Part shown: positions 47,820-56,621 of the stretch, piece by piece | Position numbering within the stretch: the first letter of the stretch is position 1 | How the letters are laid out: every line of letters begins with the position of its first letter | NCBI RefSeq assembly: GCF_013340305.1 | Contig: NZ_BLVP01000043.1 | Span: forward strand, 1-64,000 | Direction: 5' to 3' | From: Desulfovibrio psychrotolerans | Lineage (GTDB): Bacteria > Desulfobacterota > Desulfovibrionia > Desulfovibrionales > Desulfovibrionaceae | DNA length: 64,000 nucleotides | Made by a program: the position numbers and the translations under genes | Notes under the pieces: model-generated | What the model saw: the letters and a program-made list of their open reading frames with translations, nothing else | Databases searched by the model: none | What the model was told of the DNA's origin: nothing

Positions 47820-48200
47820 CTATACCTTTTTCCGCACCGGAACACGCGATAACACCTTGGCATAGTATTCGTTTTCCAAATTGAGTGCCACAGATGCTCT
47901 GCCCTGCTGCTTCATGCGTTCGAGAATGGCTTCCAGCTTGCGCATCTGACGGTAGCAGGTTTGCTCGTCAACGCTGTTCTGCAGCATTTCGATTATGGTG
48001 GTGGCGTCTTTGATATCCTGCGCTTCGGGCGGCAGGTAGCCTGCGTTTTTAAGGAGCTTGTAAGCCATGCGCAGATCGGGCGGAATCATGGAATCATCCT
48101 GTAATTCCAGAGGTTTTCCCTGACCTTCCAGATTGCGGAATGCCCCCTGTTCCTCGGCCTTGGTTATGTGGCGTTCCGCCATAACCGCAAGAATGTTCAT
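47820..48200 (-). CDS. DUF1992 (DnaJ-homologue C28-like) protein
   Basis: 126 residues. AERHITKAEEQGAFRNLEGQGKPLEL followed by MAYKLLKNAGYLPPE is the DUF1992 signature, found also in DNAJC28 but without a J domain. Basic C-terminus. It overlaps the stop of the Mla lipoprotein gene by four bases and so belongs to that operon. Role unknown. Confidence 0.9.
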   Translation of the reverse strand: MNILAVMAERHITKAEEQGAFRNLEGQGKPLELQDDSMIPPDLRMAYKLLKNAGYLPPEAQDIKDATTIIEMLQNSVDEQTCYRQMRKLEAILERMKQQGRASVALNLENEYYAKVLSRVPVRKKV

Positions 48201-49477
48201 TGCGCTGGCTCCGCCGGTCGCGTTTGTCCCACTGGTTGCGTTTTGCTTGCGTTTTGCGCTGCATGGAAGGCACGCAGGGCCGCTACGCCCTCTGTGGCAA
48301 GCCAGTGGTGCACGGAGGCTGTTATTTCAGCCATACCGTGCGAGGCGGCTTCTGCAATGCGCTGGGCTTGCGCTTCTGCAACCGGATACTGTGCCTGTGC
48401 CACATGCCCGGAAAGCAGGTGCGTACCGCGCGGTGCCCACAACGAGAAGCGCACACGGATGCGCAGCACAGATTCCTGCTGGCGGAATTCAAAGGATTCT
48501 ACACGTCCGGTGAGTGTGGCATCATGGGCAAGCCTGCCGCGCCACGGCATGAGCAGCGTATAGTCCGTTGCGCCTTCCAGTGCTGCGGCAACGGCAGAGG
48601 CCGTAATTTCCGCAGGAGTGCCTTCCCAGTACCAGCGGCTGCTGGGCGAGAGCACGCTGCCGTGTGAAATCATGACGGCTGAGCGTTCCAATGCGGGCAG
48701 ACTGCTCATGTTTTCCAGCATGATAACAGGGAGATACTGCGAATTTTGATTGTCTGCTCCATCCGGCTGTGATGCCTCGCCATGTGGGGTTACCGGACCG
48801 GACGGATACGCGCCGCCAGCAGGTTGGCTGGCGGGTAACCCTGCGGTTTGCATTGCGGTTTTTGCTGCGGTTACCGCAGATTCCGGTAGCTCTTTCGTCT
48901 CCGGGGCCTTGTGGTCCTGATGCACTAACGGGGCGGGCTGGATGCGCAGAACCTGCTCCGGAGCGACCTTTCCGCCTGCACATCCTGCTGTAATCATTAC
49001 AAGAAATAAAAGAGCGGCGGCCAGTGGACGAAACGTGGACGAAGTGTGGACGAGCAGGGACGCGACCGCTTGCTGCGGCGGCGCAGCGCATGTACCGTGA
49101 GTTGCAAGGGGTACTCCTGAAGCAAAGGGGACGTCGGGGGCAAAGACACGTATTTTTTGAAATGCCCTGCCAAACGCCCTGCCTAACGCCCTGCCTAACG
49201 CCCTGAGGGACGCTCTGTGTGATGCTCTGTGTGATGCCCAAAGCGATGTTTTGAGAGCTGCTCTGAGGTACGTTCTGAAGCACGCCCAGAGAGACACTCC
49301 GCTGGACAATCTGAGTGACGTCAGGGGAGACGCCTGGGGAGACGCCAGAGGCGATGCCAGAGGAGACGCCAGACGGGACGCTCCGAGTAAGGCCTTAGGG
49401 GGCACCGGAAGGAACGCCTGAGGGGAGGTTCCGGGAGATACCGGAGAGGAGGCTGCGGGGGTTGGTGTAGCGGCCAT
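48197..49477 (-). CDS. Mla/Pqi-type ABC auxiliary lipoprotein with long repeat-derived N-terminus
   Basis: 426 residues from ATG 49477, one base after the mlaD stop and behind AAGGAG. A lipobox (LLFLVMITAGC) occurs only about 160 residues in, and no good start lies closer to it. The preceding part is low complexity (LASPLASPLASPQASPL, ASHRASHRASLRALGRALGR) and encoded by a 12-bp repeat. The C-terminal domain (YLPVIMLENM, YWEGTPAEITASAVAAALE, LTGRVESFEFRQQESVLRIR) is the ABC_trans_aux/PqiC type that works with MCE lipid transporters. The extension would place the lipobox internally, so either it is removed or a non-standard start is used. Confidence 0.75.
   Translation of the reverse strand: MAATPTPAASSPVSPGTSPQAFLPVPPKALLGASRLASPLASPLASPQASPLTSLRLSSGVSLWACFRTYLRAALKTSLWASHRASHRASLRALGRALGRAFGRAFQKIRVFAPDVPFASGVPLATHGTCAAPPQQAVASLLVHTSSTFRPLAAALLFLVMITAGCAGGKVAPEQVLRIQPAPLVHQDHKAPETKELPESAVTAAKTAMQTAGLPASQPAGGAYPSGPVTPHGEASQPDGADNQNSQYLPVIMLENMSSLPALERSAVMISHGSVLSPSSRWYWEGTPAEITASAVAAALEGATDYTLLMPWRGRLAHDATLTGRVESFEFRQQESVLRIRVRFSLWAPRGTHLLSGHVAQAQYPVAEAQAQRIAEAASHGMAEITASVHHWLATEGVAALRAFHAAQNASKTQPVGQTRPAEPAQ
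49163..49390 (-). repeat. about nineteen 12-bp repeats in the Mla lipoprotein gene
   Basis: Units such as cgccctgcctaa, cgctctgtgtga, cgccagaggcga and tgccagaggaga run for 228 bp with period 12. Neighbouring units are most alike, as expected from stepwise duplication. A second short tract (gtggacgaag type, period 10) lies near 49026-49060. Confidence 0.88.
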
Positions 49478-49478
49478 G

Positions 49479-50441
49479 CTACTGCTCCTTCTTGCTGTCG
49501 TCCGGGCGGTAGATGATCTGCCACGGGCGTTCCCTGAGCGAGCGGGTAAGCACATTCAGGTTGCGGGTCAGTTCCGCCGTGTTTTCCAGAATCTCCTCCA
49601 GACGCGCCTGATCGTAGTCGAGATCGTTTTGCACCTGACGGGTGAGTTCCGTTACCGCACCGCCCACGGCGGCGGTCTGCACGCGCAGCACCTCCAGCGT
49701 GACGGCAAGGTCCTGCCGGGTATCCGTGACTGCCGTGTTCACCGTTCCCAGCGTGGTCTGCATGCCGCTGCGCACCTCGCCCACCAGTGCGCGTGTTTCC
49801 GCTATGCCTGCTCCGGCTTCGCGGGCAAGGCCGCGGAACTCCGCATCCATGCTGCGGATGGCGGTATTTGCGTCTTTTACCAGTACGGTCACTTCCTTGA
49901 GGATTTCTTCCACGTGCCTGCGGTTGTCTGTGTTCAGCAGCGCGCGCAGGCTGTCTGCTATTTCCGAAAGCTTGGGTTGCAGGTCTGCCGCAAGTCCCGC
50001 CATGGATGCCGCCACCTCCATGAGGTCCGGGGTGGCGTCCGGCGGGATTTCACTGCCCACAGGCAGGGGTGGCCCCGCCTTGCCGGACAGGTTGAGCAGC
50101 ACGAAGTTATCTCCCACAATGCCCTTTTGCGATATGGACGCCTTTGTGCCCTGATAGACCGTGAATCCTTCGTGCAGGCCCACCACCACACGCACGAGGG
50201 CGGGGTCCTCCTTGTCCACATCTATGGAAAGCACCCTGCCCACGTTTATGCCCGCGTATTTTACCGGGCGGCCCACATCCAGATTCTTTACTCCGTTGAA
50301 GCGGATGGCGTATTCATCCAGCCGTTCCCAGAAACGGTGCCCGCCAAAGGCGATGATGAACAGCCCGAGCACGCACAGCCCCGCGAACACCGTAAAGCCC
50401 GCACGTATGAGTTCCCGTTTTCCTGCTGTTTGATTGAGCAC
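49479..50441 (-). CDS. mlaD: MCE-domain lipid-transport protein
   Basis: 320 residues. One N-terminal membrane anchor (GFTVFAGLCVLGLFIIAFGG) is followed by a single MCE domain (YAIRFNGVKNLDVGRPVKYAGINVG to VLLNLSGKAGPPL, about 45-135) and a long helical tail (about 165-300) with heptad-like spacing. MlaD forms the hexameric ring that passes phospholipids between inner-membrane transporter and outer membrane. The helical tail is longer than in E. coli MlaD, closer to tunnel-forming MCE proteins. Third gene of the mlaE-mlaF-mlaD-lipoprotein operon. Confidence 0.92.
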   Translation of the reverse strand: MLNQTAGKRELIRAGFTVFAGLCVLGLFIIAFGGHRFWERLDEYAIRFNGVKNLDVGRPVKYAGINVGRVLSIDVDKEDPALVRVVVGLHEGFTVYQGTKASISQKGIVGDNFVLLNLSGKAGPPLPVGSEIPPDATPDLMEVAASMAGLAADLQPKLSEIADSLRALLNTDNRRHVEEILKEVTVLVKDANTAIRSMDAEFRGLAREAGAGIAETRALVGEVRSGMQTTLGTVNTAVTDTRQDLAVTLEVLRVQTAAVGGAVTELTRQVQNDLDYDQARLEEILENTAELTRNLNVLTRSLRERPWQIIYRPDDSKKEQ

Positions 50442-50502
50442 GACCTGTCTTTCCTTTTCCTTGTTCCGGCGGACGGAGCCGCCTGCGCTGTTTGCCCGGA
50501 TG

Positions 50503-51282
50503 CTATTCCAGCCATTCCGGTGCCTGCCGGATATTCGGTTTGCGGTTCAGGAACTGGCGTATGTACAGATCATCCGTTGCGCGCAGTTCCTCGATGCCGC
50601 CCTCGAACAGCACCATGCCGCCGTGCAGCACCACCACATGATCGGCTATGGCGAACAGGCTGTCCAGATCGTGCGTAACCACCACGATGGTCATGCCCAG
50701 CGCGTCATGCAGGTCCAGGATGAGTTGGTCCACCTCTGCCGCCGTGATGGGGTCCAGCCCTGCCGACGGTTCATCGCACAGCAGCACCTTGGGGTCCATG
50801 ACCAGCGCCCGCGCCAGCCCGCCGCGCTTGCGCATGCCGCCGGACAGTTGGCTAGGGTGGTAGTCCGCGTAATTATCCAGCCCGACCAGTGACAGCTTGA
50901 GCCGGACCATGGTGCGGACGGTTTCCTCATCCAGATCGGTATGTTCCAGCAACGGCAGGGAGACGTTCTCTCCCAGCGTGAGGGAGCCGAGCAGCGCGCC
51001 GTTCTGAAACAGGACGCCCATCTCTCGCCTGTGGCGGTAAAAGCGTTCCTCGTTCATGGCGAAGAGGTCTTCATCTTCTATGAATATCTTCCCCGCGCTG
51101 GGGGTTGCCAGCCCCAGAATATGCCGCAGCAGGGTGGACTTGCCGCAGCCGCTGCCCCCGAGAATGACGGAGACCTTGCCGCCGGGCAGGGTGATGTTTG
51201 CATTGCGCAGGGTCACATTGCCGGGATAGCCCACGGCAAGGTTCTGCGTTGATATGGTGGGTGCCCTGTGGCGTCCGTACAT
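50503..51282 (-). CDS. mlaF: MlaF-type ABC ATPase
   Basis: 259 residues. Walker A GGSGCGKST, Q loop FQNGALLGSL, signature LSGGMRKRGGLARAL, Walker B VLLCDEPSAGLD and the switch VVTHD are present. The LSGGMRKR form is typical of Mla/Ttg2A ATPases. It powers the MCE lipid transporter with the MlaE permease encoded just upstream. Confidence 0.95.
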   Translation of the reverse strand: MYGRHRAPTISTQNLAVGYPGNVTLRNANITLPGGKVSVILGGSGCGKSTLLRHILGLATPSAGKIFIEDEDLFAMNEERFYRHRREMGVLFQNGALLGSLTLGENVSLPLLEHTDLDEETVRTMVRLKLSLVGLDNYADYHPSQLSGGMRKRGGLARALVMDPKVLLCDEPSAGLDPITAAEVDQLILDLHDALGMTIVVVTHDLDSLFAIADHVVVLHGGMVLFEGGIEELRATDDLYIRQFLNRKPNIRQAPEWLE

Positions 51283-51505
51283 GCGTTACCCGACGTTTCG
51301 TGTTGCCAATGTGGTGCTATGCCCTGTTTTTGCAGTATCCCAAAGTACCCCTATTTCCCTAGCACCCCTGCTGTCTCCAGCTTGCAGCCCGATACAGACT
51401 ATCGCCGCACTTGCGTGAAATGTCAGCCCCCGGGGTGTGGATTATTCACGCCGACCGTTCCCTTATGCGTGGCTGCGCTTTCCGGTTTTCCCTCATGCCG
51501 CCCGG

Positions 51506-52258
51506 TTACATGAAGGTGTAGTTGATGGCAGTGAAGAAGAAGTCCAGAAGCACGATGAGAAAGATGGACTGTACTACGGCAAGCGTGGTGCGCCTGCCCA
51601 CATCTGCCGCACCGTCCCGCGCCATGAGTCCCTGCCAGCAGCACACAAGGGCTATTGTGATGCCGAATCCCAGCGCCTTGACCAGCCCGGAAAACACATC
51701 GCCCACGGTGAGAAAGTTCACACACTGTTCAAAATAGGTGCGCAGGGTCAGCCCGAGGAAGATGGCGGAAAACAGCCCGCCCGCCACAATGCCTACCACG
51801 TCTGCAAGGAGGGTGAGCACGGGCAGCATGACCGCCATGGCGATGATCTTGGGCCAGACCAGAAAACGTACCGGGTCTATGCCGATGACCAGCAGCGCGT
51901 CAATTTCTTCTGAAATCTTCATGGTGGCCAGTTCTGCGCAGAAGGCGGCACCCGACCTGCCGGCGAGAATGATGGCGGTGAGGAGCGGCCCAAGCTCTTT
52001 GATGATGGTGACGGACACCATGTTTGCCACGTAGCTGAGCGCGCCGATCTTTTCCAGCTGCCCTGCCGCCTGCAACGCCAGAATCATGCCCGTGCAGGCG
52101 GCAATGACCGAGACGATGCCCACGGACCCGCTGCCCACGGCCGCGAGGTGATTCCATTCCTGCCAGCGGTAGAAGGCGCGGGAGCGCCGGAATACGGCTG
52201 GTGCGGTGACGATGAGGCTGTTTATCAACTCCGCGAGGAAGTGGAGTTCTTTAATCAT
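51506..52258 (-). CDS. mlaE: MlaE-type permease
   Basis: 250 residues from ATG 52258 (MIKELHFLAEL); the open frame continues to 52408 but that part is 12-bp repeat (FRHTFRHTYRLALRHTFRH) without a ribosome site. MlaE features are the coupling motif ELGPLLTAIILAGRSGAAFCAELATMK, EEIDALLVIGIDP and five or six hydrophobic helices. It is the inner-membrane subunit of the phospholipid transporter. The operon continues to mlaF after 223 bp with no gene between. Confidence 0.93.
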   Translation of the reverse strand: MIKELHFLAELINSLIVTAPAVFRRSRAFYRWQEWNHLAAVGSGSVGIVSVIAACTGMILALQAAGQLEKIGALSYVANMVSVTIIKELGPLLTAIILAGRSGAAFCAELATMKISEEIDALLVIGIDPVRFLVWPKIIAMAVMLPVLTLLADVVGIVAGGLFSAIFLGLTLRTYFEQCVNFLTVGDVFSGLVKALGFGITIALVCCWQGLMARDGAADVGRRTTLAVVQSIFLIVLLDFFFTAINYTFM

Positions 52259-52309
52259 GCGCACCGCCTGTGCAGCAGAACGGCAGGGTGCGCCGCGGAA
52301 GCCATGACG

Positions 52310-52367
52310 GAATGTATGCCGCAATGCAAGGCGGTATGTATGACGGAATGTATGTCGGAATGTACGC
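52310..52367. repeat. five 12-bp repeats upstream of mlaE
   Basis: Units gaatgtatgccg, caatgcaaggcg, gtatgtatgacg, gaatgtatgtcg, gaatgtacgc in the gap between the STAS gene and mlaE, about 50 bp from the mlaE start. Any mlaE promoter would be affected by copy-number change here. Confidence 0.88.
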
Positions 52368-52480
52368 TTTTTGGCATGGCAAACCCTGATGTACCGGGCC
52401 TTGGGCATGCGTCCCGTACGCTGTATGTGCCGTGCATGCTTGCCATGATAAACGCCTTGCTGCGACCTGCATCCCGGCGG

Positions 52481-52789
52481 CTAGACGCCGAACAGCTGCC
52501 CCACCTGCGTGAGGTTGAATATCTTGCGGACCTGCGCGGAAACAGCCGTAACCGTGAGGCTTCTGCCCGCCTGCATGAGCACACGGCGCAACTCGATGAG
52601 CACTGCCAGACCTGAAGAGTCCAGATATTCCAGCTCGCCCAGATGCAGAGACATGGCACCCGTGCCCTGCCCTGCCTGTTCAAGCAAATAGCTGCGCACC
52701 TGTGTGGTGACGGTGTAGTCTATCTCGCCGCTCAGGGCGATGGCACTGCCCTGCTGTTCCGCCTTCCATATCTGCCGGGTGCTCATCAT
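52481..52789 (-). CDS. STAS-domain protein (anti-sigma-antagonist / MlaB-like)
   Basis: 102 residues, a single STAS domain: GSAIALSGEIDYTVTTQVRSYL and LHLGELEYLDSSGLAVLIEL. The conserved phosphorylatable serine of SpoIIAA-type proteins is present in LDSSGL. It starts 27 bp after an RsbU-type phosphatase gene and is followed, after a 222-bp repeat-containing gap, by mlaE. It could be MlaB for the transporter, a partner-switching antagonist, or both. Confidence 0.88.
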   Translation of the reverse strand: MMSTRQIWKAEQQGSAIALSGEIDYTVTTQVRSYLLEQAGQGTGAMSLHLGELEYLDSSGLAVLIELRRVLMQAGRSLTVTAVSAQVRKIFNLTQVGQLFGV

Positions 52790-52815
52790 AACCGCCCCCT
52801 GTGTGCTGTGCGTGC

Positions 52816-54096
52816 TTACCGCCTGTTATCGCGCCAGAGTTCCAGAATCGTTCTGTCATCGTTGGCTGCCACACCCCGCTGCCAGAACAGCACACCTTCC
52901 ATGAGTGCTTCTCCGTACGGAGCGGCCCCTTTTTGGCGCAGCAGGTCGGCAACACGCTCTTCCCCGAACATCTCGCGGTCTGCGTTGCGGGCTTCTGTAA
53001 TGCCGTCGGAAATCAGGAGCACGGCTTCACCCGGAGAAAGGGAAAGCGAGTATTCCTGATACGACACTTCCGGCTCTATGCCAAGCGGAAGCCCGGGCGG
53101 CAGGGGTATTTCTTCCACCGATGCCCCCCGCATGCGCAACGGCATGAGGTGCCCGGCGTTGGCAAGCTGTGCGGTGTGGCTGCGTTTATCATACACCGCA
53201 ACACACAGCGTGACGAAGAGAGCGTTTTCCATATCATTAAGAAGCATTTCGTTCATTCTTTTCAGAATGATAGACGGATTTAGTCCTTCCAGCGCAAGGC
53301 TGCGCATCCGCGACCAGACCGCAGCCCCCACCAGCGCCGCGCCCAGCCCCTTGCCAGCCACGTCTGCAATATAAGCCACCATGCGCCCGTCCGGCAGGAT
53401 GATACAGTCGTACATGTCGCCGCCCACGTGTATGGCGGGATGGCTGCACGCCCATATGTGGCTCTCTGCCATGTCGGGCAGGCGCGGCTGAAAGGCTTCC
53501 TGAATGCGCGCGGCGGCCTGAAGCTGGGTATTCATCCGCTCCTGCTCCAGAAGGGCTTCCAGCAGGCGGGAGCGCACCAGCGCGACTCCGGCAAGGTGGG
53601 CAAAGCTTTCGAGTATGTCCAGATCTTCCGGGGTGAACATGCCACCCTGACGAGGATTGAGCACCTGCGCCACGCCCAGCAGTTCTTCCTTGTACAGGAT
53701 GGGCACACAGAGCACGCTGCGTGTGCGAAAGCCTGTCACGGCATCTGCATCGCGCCGTATGCGGGGGTCGTCTTCCCCGCAGAGCAGGGGTTTGCGCGTC
53801 TGCGCCACAGTGCCCGCGATGCCTTCGCCCTGGCACAGCTCGAAATCGCAGGTGAGGATGCGCTCTGCAATGCCGGGGGTATCGTTACGGGCAAGGGCGA
53901 ACCGCAGGCATTGGCGCTGCACGTCATACAGCAGGATGGACGAGGCTACCGCATCCGTCACATCCTGCGCCAGTTCCAGCAGGCGGGGCAGGAGTTCCGG
54001 CAGCGATTCCACCTGTGCCAACATCTGGTTGGCCTCAATGAGTTTGCGTAGCCGGCTGCCCTGCCGTTGCTGCACGGAGTGATCTTGTGCCATCAT
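52816..54096 (-). CDS. GAF-domain PP2C-type phosphatase (RsbU/SpoIIE-like)
   Basis: 426 residues from ATG 54096 behind GGGGG. A GAF domain (about 30-190: LAQDVTDAVASSILLYDV, GEGIAGTVAQTRKPLL, VPILYKEELLGVAQVLN) is joined by a helix to a PPM/SpoIIE phosphatase with HVGGDMYDCIILPDGRM, YIADVAGKGLGAALVGAAV, FVTLCVAVYDKR, LANAGHLMPLRM, LLISDGITEARN and NDDRTILEL, which hold the metal-binding Asp residues. It should dephosphorylate a serine-phosphorylated STAS protein, most simply the one encoded next. Confidence 0.93.
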   Translation of the reverse strand: MMAQDHSVQQRQGSRLRKLIEANQMLAQVESLPELLPRLLELAQDVTDAVASSILLYDVQRQCLRFALARNDTPGIAERILTCDFELCQGEGIAGTVAQTRKPLLCGEDDPRIRRDADAVTGFRTRSVLCVPILYKEELLGVAQVLNPRQGGMFTPEDLDILESFAHLAGVALVRSRLLEALLEQERMNTQLQAAARIQEAFQPRLPDMAESHIWACSHPAIHVGGDMYDCIILPDGRMVAYIADVAGKGLGAALVGAAVWSRMRSLALEGLNPSIILKRMNEMLLNDMENALFVTLCVAVYDKRSHTAQLANAGHLMPLRMRGASVEEIPLPPGLPLGIEPEVSYQEYSLSLSPGEAVLLISDGITEARNADREMFGEERVADLLRQKGAAPYGEALMEGVLFWQRGVAANDDRTILELWRDNRR

Positions 54097-54107
54097 TTTC
54101 CCCCGGC

Positions 54108-55139
54108 CTAGAGCCAACGTTCCACCACAGGCACCATGCCCTGCAAAATGGCCTTGGTGAGCACGGCGGGCGTGACCGTGGCGGCCCCCACATGCCCTAC
54201 CACTATACCGGCTGCGCAGTTTGCCAGCATGCACGATTCCAGCAGGCTGTGCCCCGCCGCCAGCGACAGGGACGCCGTGGCGATGACGGTATCGCCCGCG
54301 CCGGTGACATCGAACACCTCCTGCGCCATGGTGGGGATATGCCAGACCGTCTGCCTGTTCTCGAAAAGAGCCATGCCGCGGGGCCCAAGAGTGGTAAGCA
54401 GGCGTTCGCAGTGCAATGAATCGAAGATGGCCTGCCCTGCTGCCACGATTTCTTCCCGCGTCCCGACGGGCAGGTTGGCGCCCTCGCTTGTTTCCTTGGC
54501 ATTGGGCGTGAGCATAAAGACCCGCTTGTACCACCGGAAGTTCGGCGTTTTGGGGTCTACAAGGATGAGCGGCTTTGCGGACGAGGCATCGCGCAGGGCG
54601 GTGAGCCGCTCCATGAAGGCTTGCGAGACCACGCCTTTGCCGTAATCGGACACGATGAGCACATCGTGCGCCTCCAGATGGCGCGCCACATGGTCCAGCA
54701 ATTCATCCAGCGCATCGGCGCCGATGGGCGACGTATCTTCCCTGTCTATGCGCAGCATCTGCTGCCTGCCTGCGATGACGCGGGTTTTGCACGTGGTCTT
54801 TCTGCCCGCGATGCGCACGAAGGAACGCTCTATGCCCTCCTTATCCAGCAGGGAATCCATGCGCTCCGCGCCGTTGCCCGTGCCGGTTACGCAGACGACG
54901 TGGGGTATGCCGCCCAGACTGCACAGGTTGCGTGCCACGTTGCCCGCACCGCCCAGCACGTGCCGTTCACCGAAAACGCGGACCACCGGGACAGGCGCTT
55001 CCGGAGAAATGCGCTCTGCATCGCCGGTGAGGTATTCATCCAGCATGACATCGCCCACGAGGAGCACCTTTTTGCCCGCAAGACCGGGGACCAGACCGGC
55101 AAGTGTTTGCGGAAGTATGCGCTTTTCCTGTTCCTGCAT
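54108..55139 (-). CDS. rfaE1: D-glycero-beta-D-manno-heptose-7-phosphate kinase
   Basis: 343 residues, a PfkB-family kinase: LLVGDVMLDEYLTGDAERISPEAPVPV, HVLGGAGNVARNLCSLGG, SDYGKGVVSQAFME, VDPKTPNFRWYKR and the catalytic VTGAGDTVIATAS. It phosphorylates heptose 7-phosphate in ADP-heptose synthesis for lipopolysaccharide. Only the kinase half of HldE is present; the nucleotidyltransferase (RfaE2) must be encoded elsewhere. It starts five bases after the parB stop. Confidence 0.93.
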   Translation of the reverse strand: MQEQEKRILPQTLAGLVPGLAGKKVLLVGDVMLDEYLTGDAERISPEAPVPVVRVFGERHVLGGAGNVARNLCSLGGIPHVVCVTGTGNGAERMDSLLDKEGIERSFVRIAGRKTTCKTRVIAGRQQMLRIDREDTSPIGADALDELLDHVARHLEAHDVLIVSDYGKGVVSQAFMERLTALRDASSAKPLILVDPKTPNFRWYKRVFMLTPNAKETSEGANLPVGTREEIVAAGQAIFDSLHCERLLTTLGPRGMALFENRQTVWHIPTMAQEVFDVTGAGDTVIATASLSLAAGHSLLESCMLANCAAGIVVGHVGAATVTPAVLTKAILQGMVPVVERWL

Positions 55140-55144
55140 GCCGC

Positions 55145-56068
55145 CTACCCTTCCACCTGCACACCAAGCCTGTTCAGCAACGCCGTGAGCTGCTCGCGGC
55201 TGGAGAACGACAGCGTGACCTTGCCCTTATCCTCTGACCCGCTCACGGAAACCCGCACAGGGAGTGCATCGCCCAGCCTGCCCTGCACGCTGCGCAGCAG
55301 GGGCGGCAGCTCGGACACCGGGCGCGCACCGCCCCTGCCCTGCTGAGGCTCCGCCTGCTCCGCCACAGGGGCAGAGGGCAGTTCTCCGTGCGACTTCCAG
55401 TATTTTGCCATGGCTTCTGCCTCGCGCACGGTGAGCATATCTGCCACCATGCGTTCCAGCATGTCCGGGCGAACCGCTTCATCCACTGCCAGCAGGGCAC
55501 GGGCGTGCCCCGCGCTGATGGTGCCCTTTTGCAGCATATCACGCGCGTTTTGCGGCAGTTGCAGAAGACGCAGGGTATTGGCGATGGCGGAGCGGCTTTT
55601 GCCCAGCCTTTGAGACATATCTTCCTGCGAGAGGCTGAACTTATCTTTCAGCTCCTGCATGCCCAATGCCTCTTCCATGGGGTTTAAGTCCTCGCGTTGC
55701 AGGTTTTCTATAAGACCTACGGCAAGGGTTTCCATGTCGGTCATTTCGCGCACGATGACCGGCACCTCGCGCAGCCCCGCAAGACGGCTGGCACGCCAGC
55801 GGCGTTCGCCCGCCACTATTTCGTAGAAGCTTCCTTCCGCGTCCTGCAGGGGGCGCACCAGCAACGGTTGCAGCACGCCCTGCGCCTTGATGGACGCGGC
55901 GAGTTCTTCTAACGCCTCTTGTGCGAACTCCTTGCGCGGCTGGTTGGGGTTGGGTCTCAGCATGCGCAGCGGCAGCATGTTGGGTGCCTGCTGTTCTGCG
56001 GTGGTTTCTTCCTTTCCCTTGAACAGGGCGTCCAGCCCCCTGCCGAGTCCCCTTGGTGCTCCTGCCAT
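55145..56068 (-). CDS. parB: chromosome partition protein ParB
   Basis: 307 residues. The N-terminus GLGRGLDALF is the ParA-interacting motif; RPNPNQPRKEF and the CTP-binding VAGERRWRASRLAGL, then LIENLQREDLNPMEEA are the ParB N-domain; the central helix-turn-helix (SQEDMSQRLGKSRSAIANTLRLL) binds parS. The C-terminal dimerisation domain closes with LTALLNRLGVQVEG. Separated from parA by a gene on the opposite strand, so it probably has its own promoter. Confidence 0.95.
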   Translation of the reverse strand: MAGAPRGLGRGLDALFKGKEETTAEQQAPNMLPLRMLRPNPNQPRKEFAQEALEELAASIKAQGVLQPLLVRPLQDAEGSFYEIVAGERRWRASRLAGLREVPVIVREMTDMETLAVGLIENLQREDLNPMEEALGMQELKDKFSLSQEDMSQRLGKSRSAIANTLRLLQLPQNARDMLQKGTISAGHARALLAVDEAVRPDMLERMVADMLTVREAEAMAKYWKSHGELPSAPVAEQAEPQQGRGGARPVSELPPLLRSVQGRLGDALPVRVSVSGSEDKGKVTLSFSSREQLTALLNRLGVQVEG

Positions 56069-56152
56069 GTATAACTCCTTGACATTCTGTCTGTTCGCCC
56101 TAAGTCTACTGCTCTACGACACACCTGCCGAGGCAGCGCAAACGGAGGCATT

Positions 56153-56602
56153 ATGTCCGAAAAAGATTCTCATGTTGTCCCGCTCTACAGCAAGGACGGC
56201 TCATTGTACGGCATTCTTCTCAGCCCGCAGATATGGGAAACGGTGGGACGCAAGATAGGTCCCATTCTTGAAGGTGCGCTGGATGCCATGTATCCCGCCC
56301 TTGCCAGCCAGAAGCCCGAACCTTTGGAGGACTGGCAGACCTTTAAGGACTACTGGGATTTCAAGTATCCTTTCAACGCCCGTGTGGAGTGCAAGGTCTG
56401 CGGCGCGGTTTCCGAGGATTGGGAGCACGACCCGGAAAAGCCTTTTCACCTTAAGAACGCCAGCCTGAGCGGGCTGTGCGTGTTCCATTGCAAGCAGTGC
56501 AACGCCACGGTGCGCAAAAAACACTTCAAGGACCATATCTGTTTTGAAGCCACTCCCCAACAGGGCGACAGCACGGGTTCCTGCGGCACGCTGGTGGAAT
56601 AG
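56153..56602 (+). CDS. zinc-ribbon-like protein between parA and parB
   Basis: 149 residues, ATG 56153 behind GGAGG. Two cysteine pairs, CKVC at about 82 and CKQC at about 112, could form a zinc ribbon with nearby His. The N-terminal half (YGILLSPQIWETVGRKIGPIL) is helical. It is read opposite to parA and parB and its stop lies 20 bp from the parA stop. No known family; conservation of this placement would suggest a partition-related role. Confidence 0.8.
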   Translation: MSEKDSHVVPLYSKDGSLYGILLSPQIWETVGRKIGPILEGALDAMYPALASQKPEPLEDWQTFKDYWDFKYPFNARVECKVCGAVSEDWEHDPEKPFHLKNASLSGLCVFHCKQCNATVRKKHFKDHICFEATPQQGDSTGSCGTLVE

Positions 56603-56621
56603 CCGTAACTTAACACATGCC

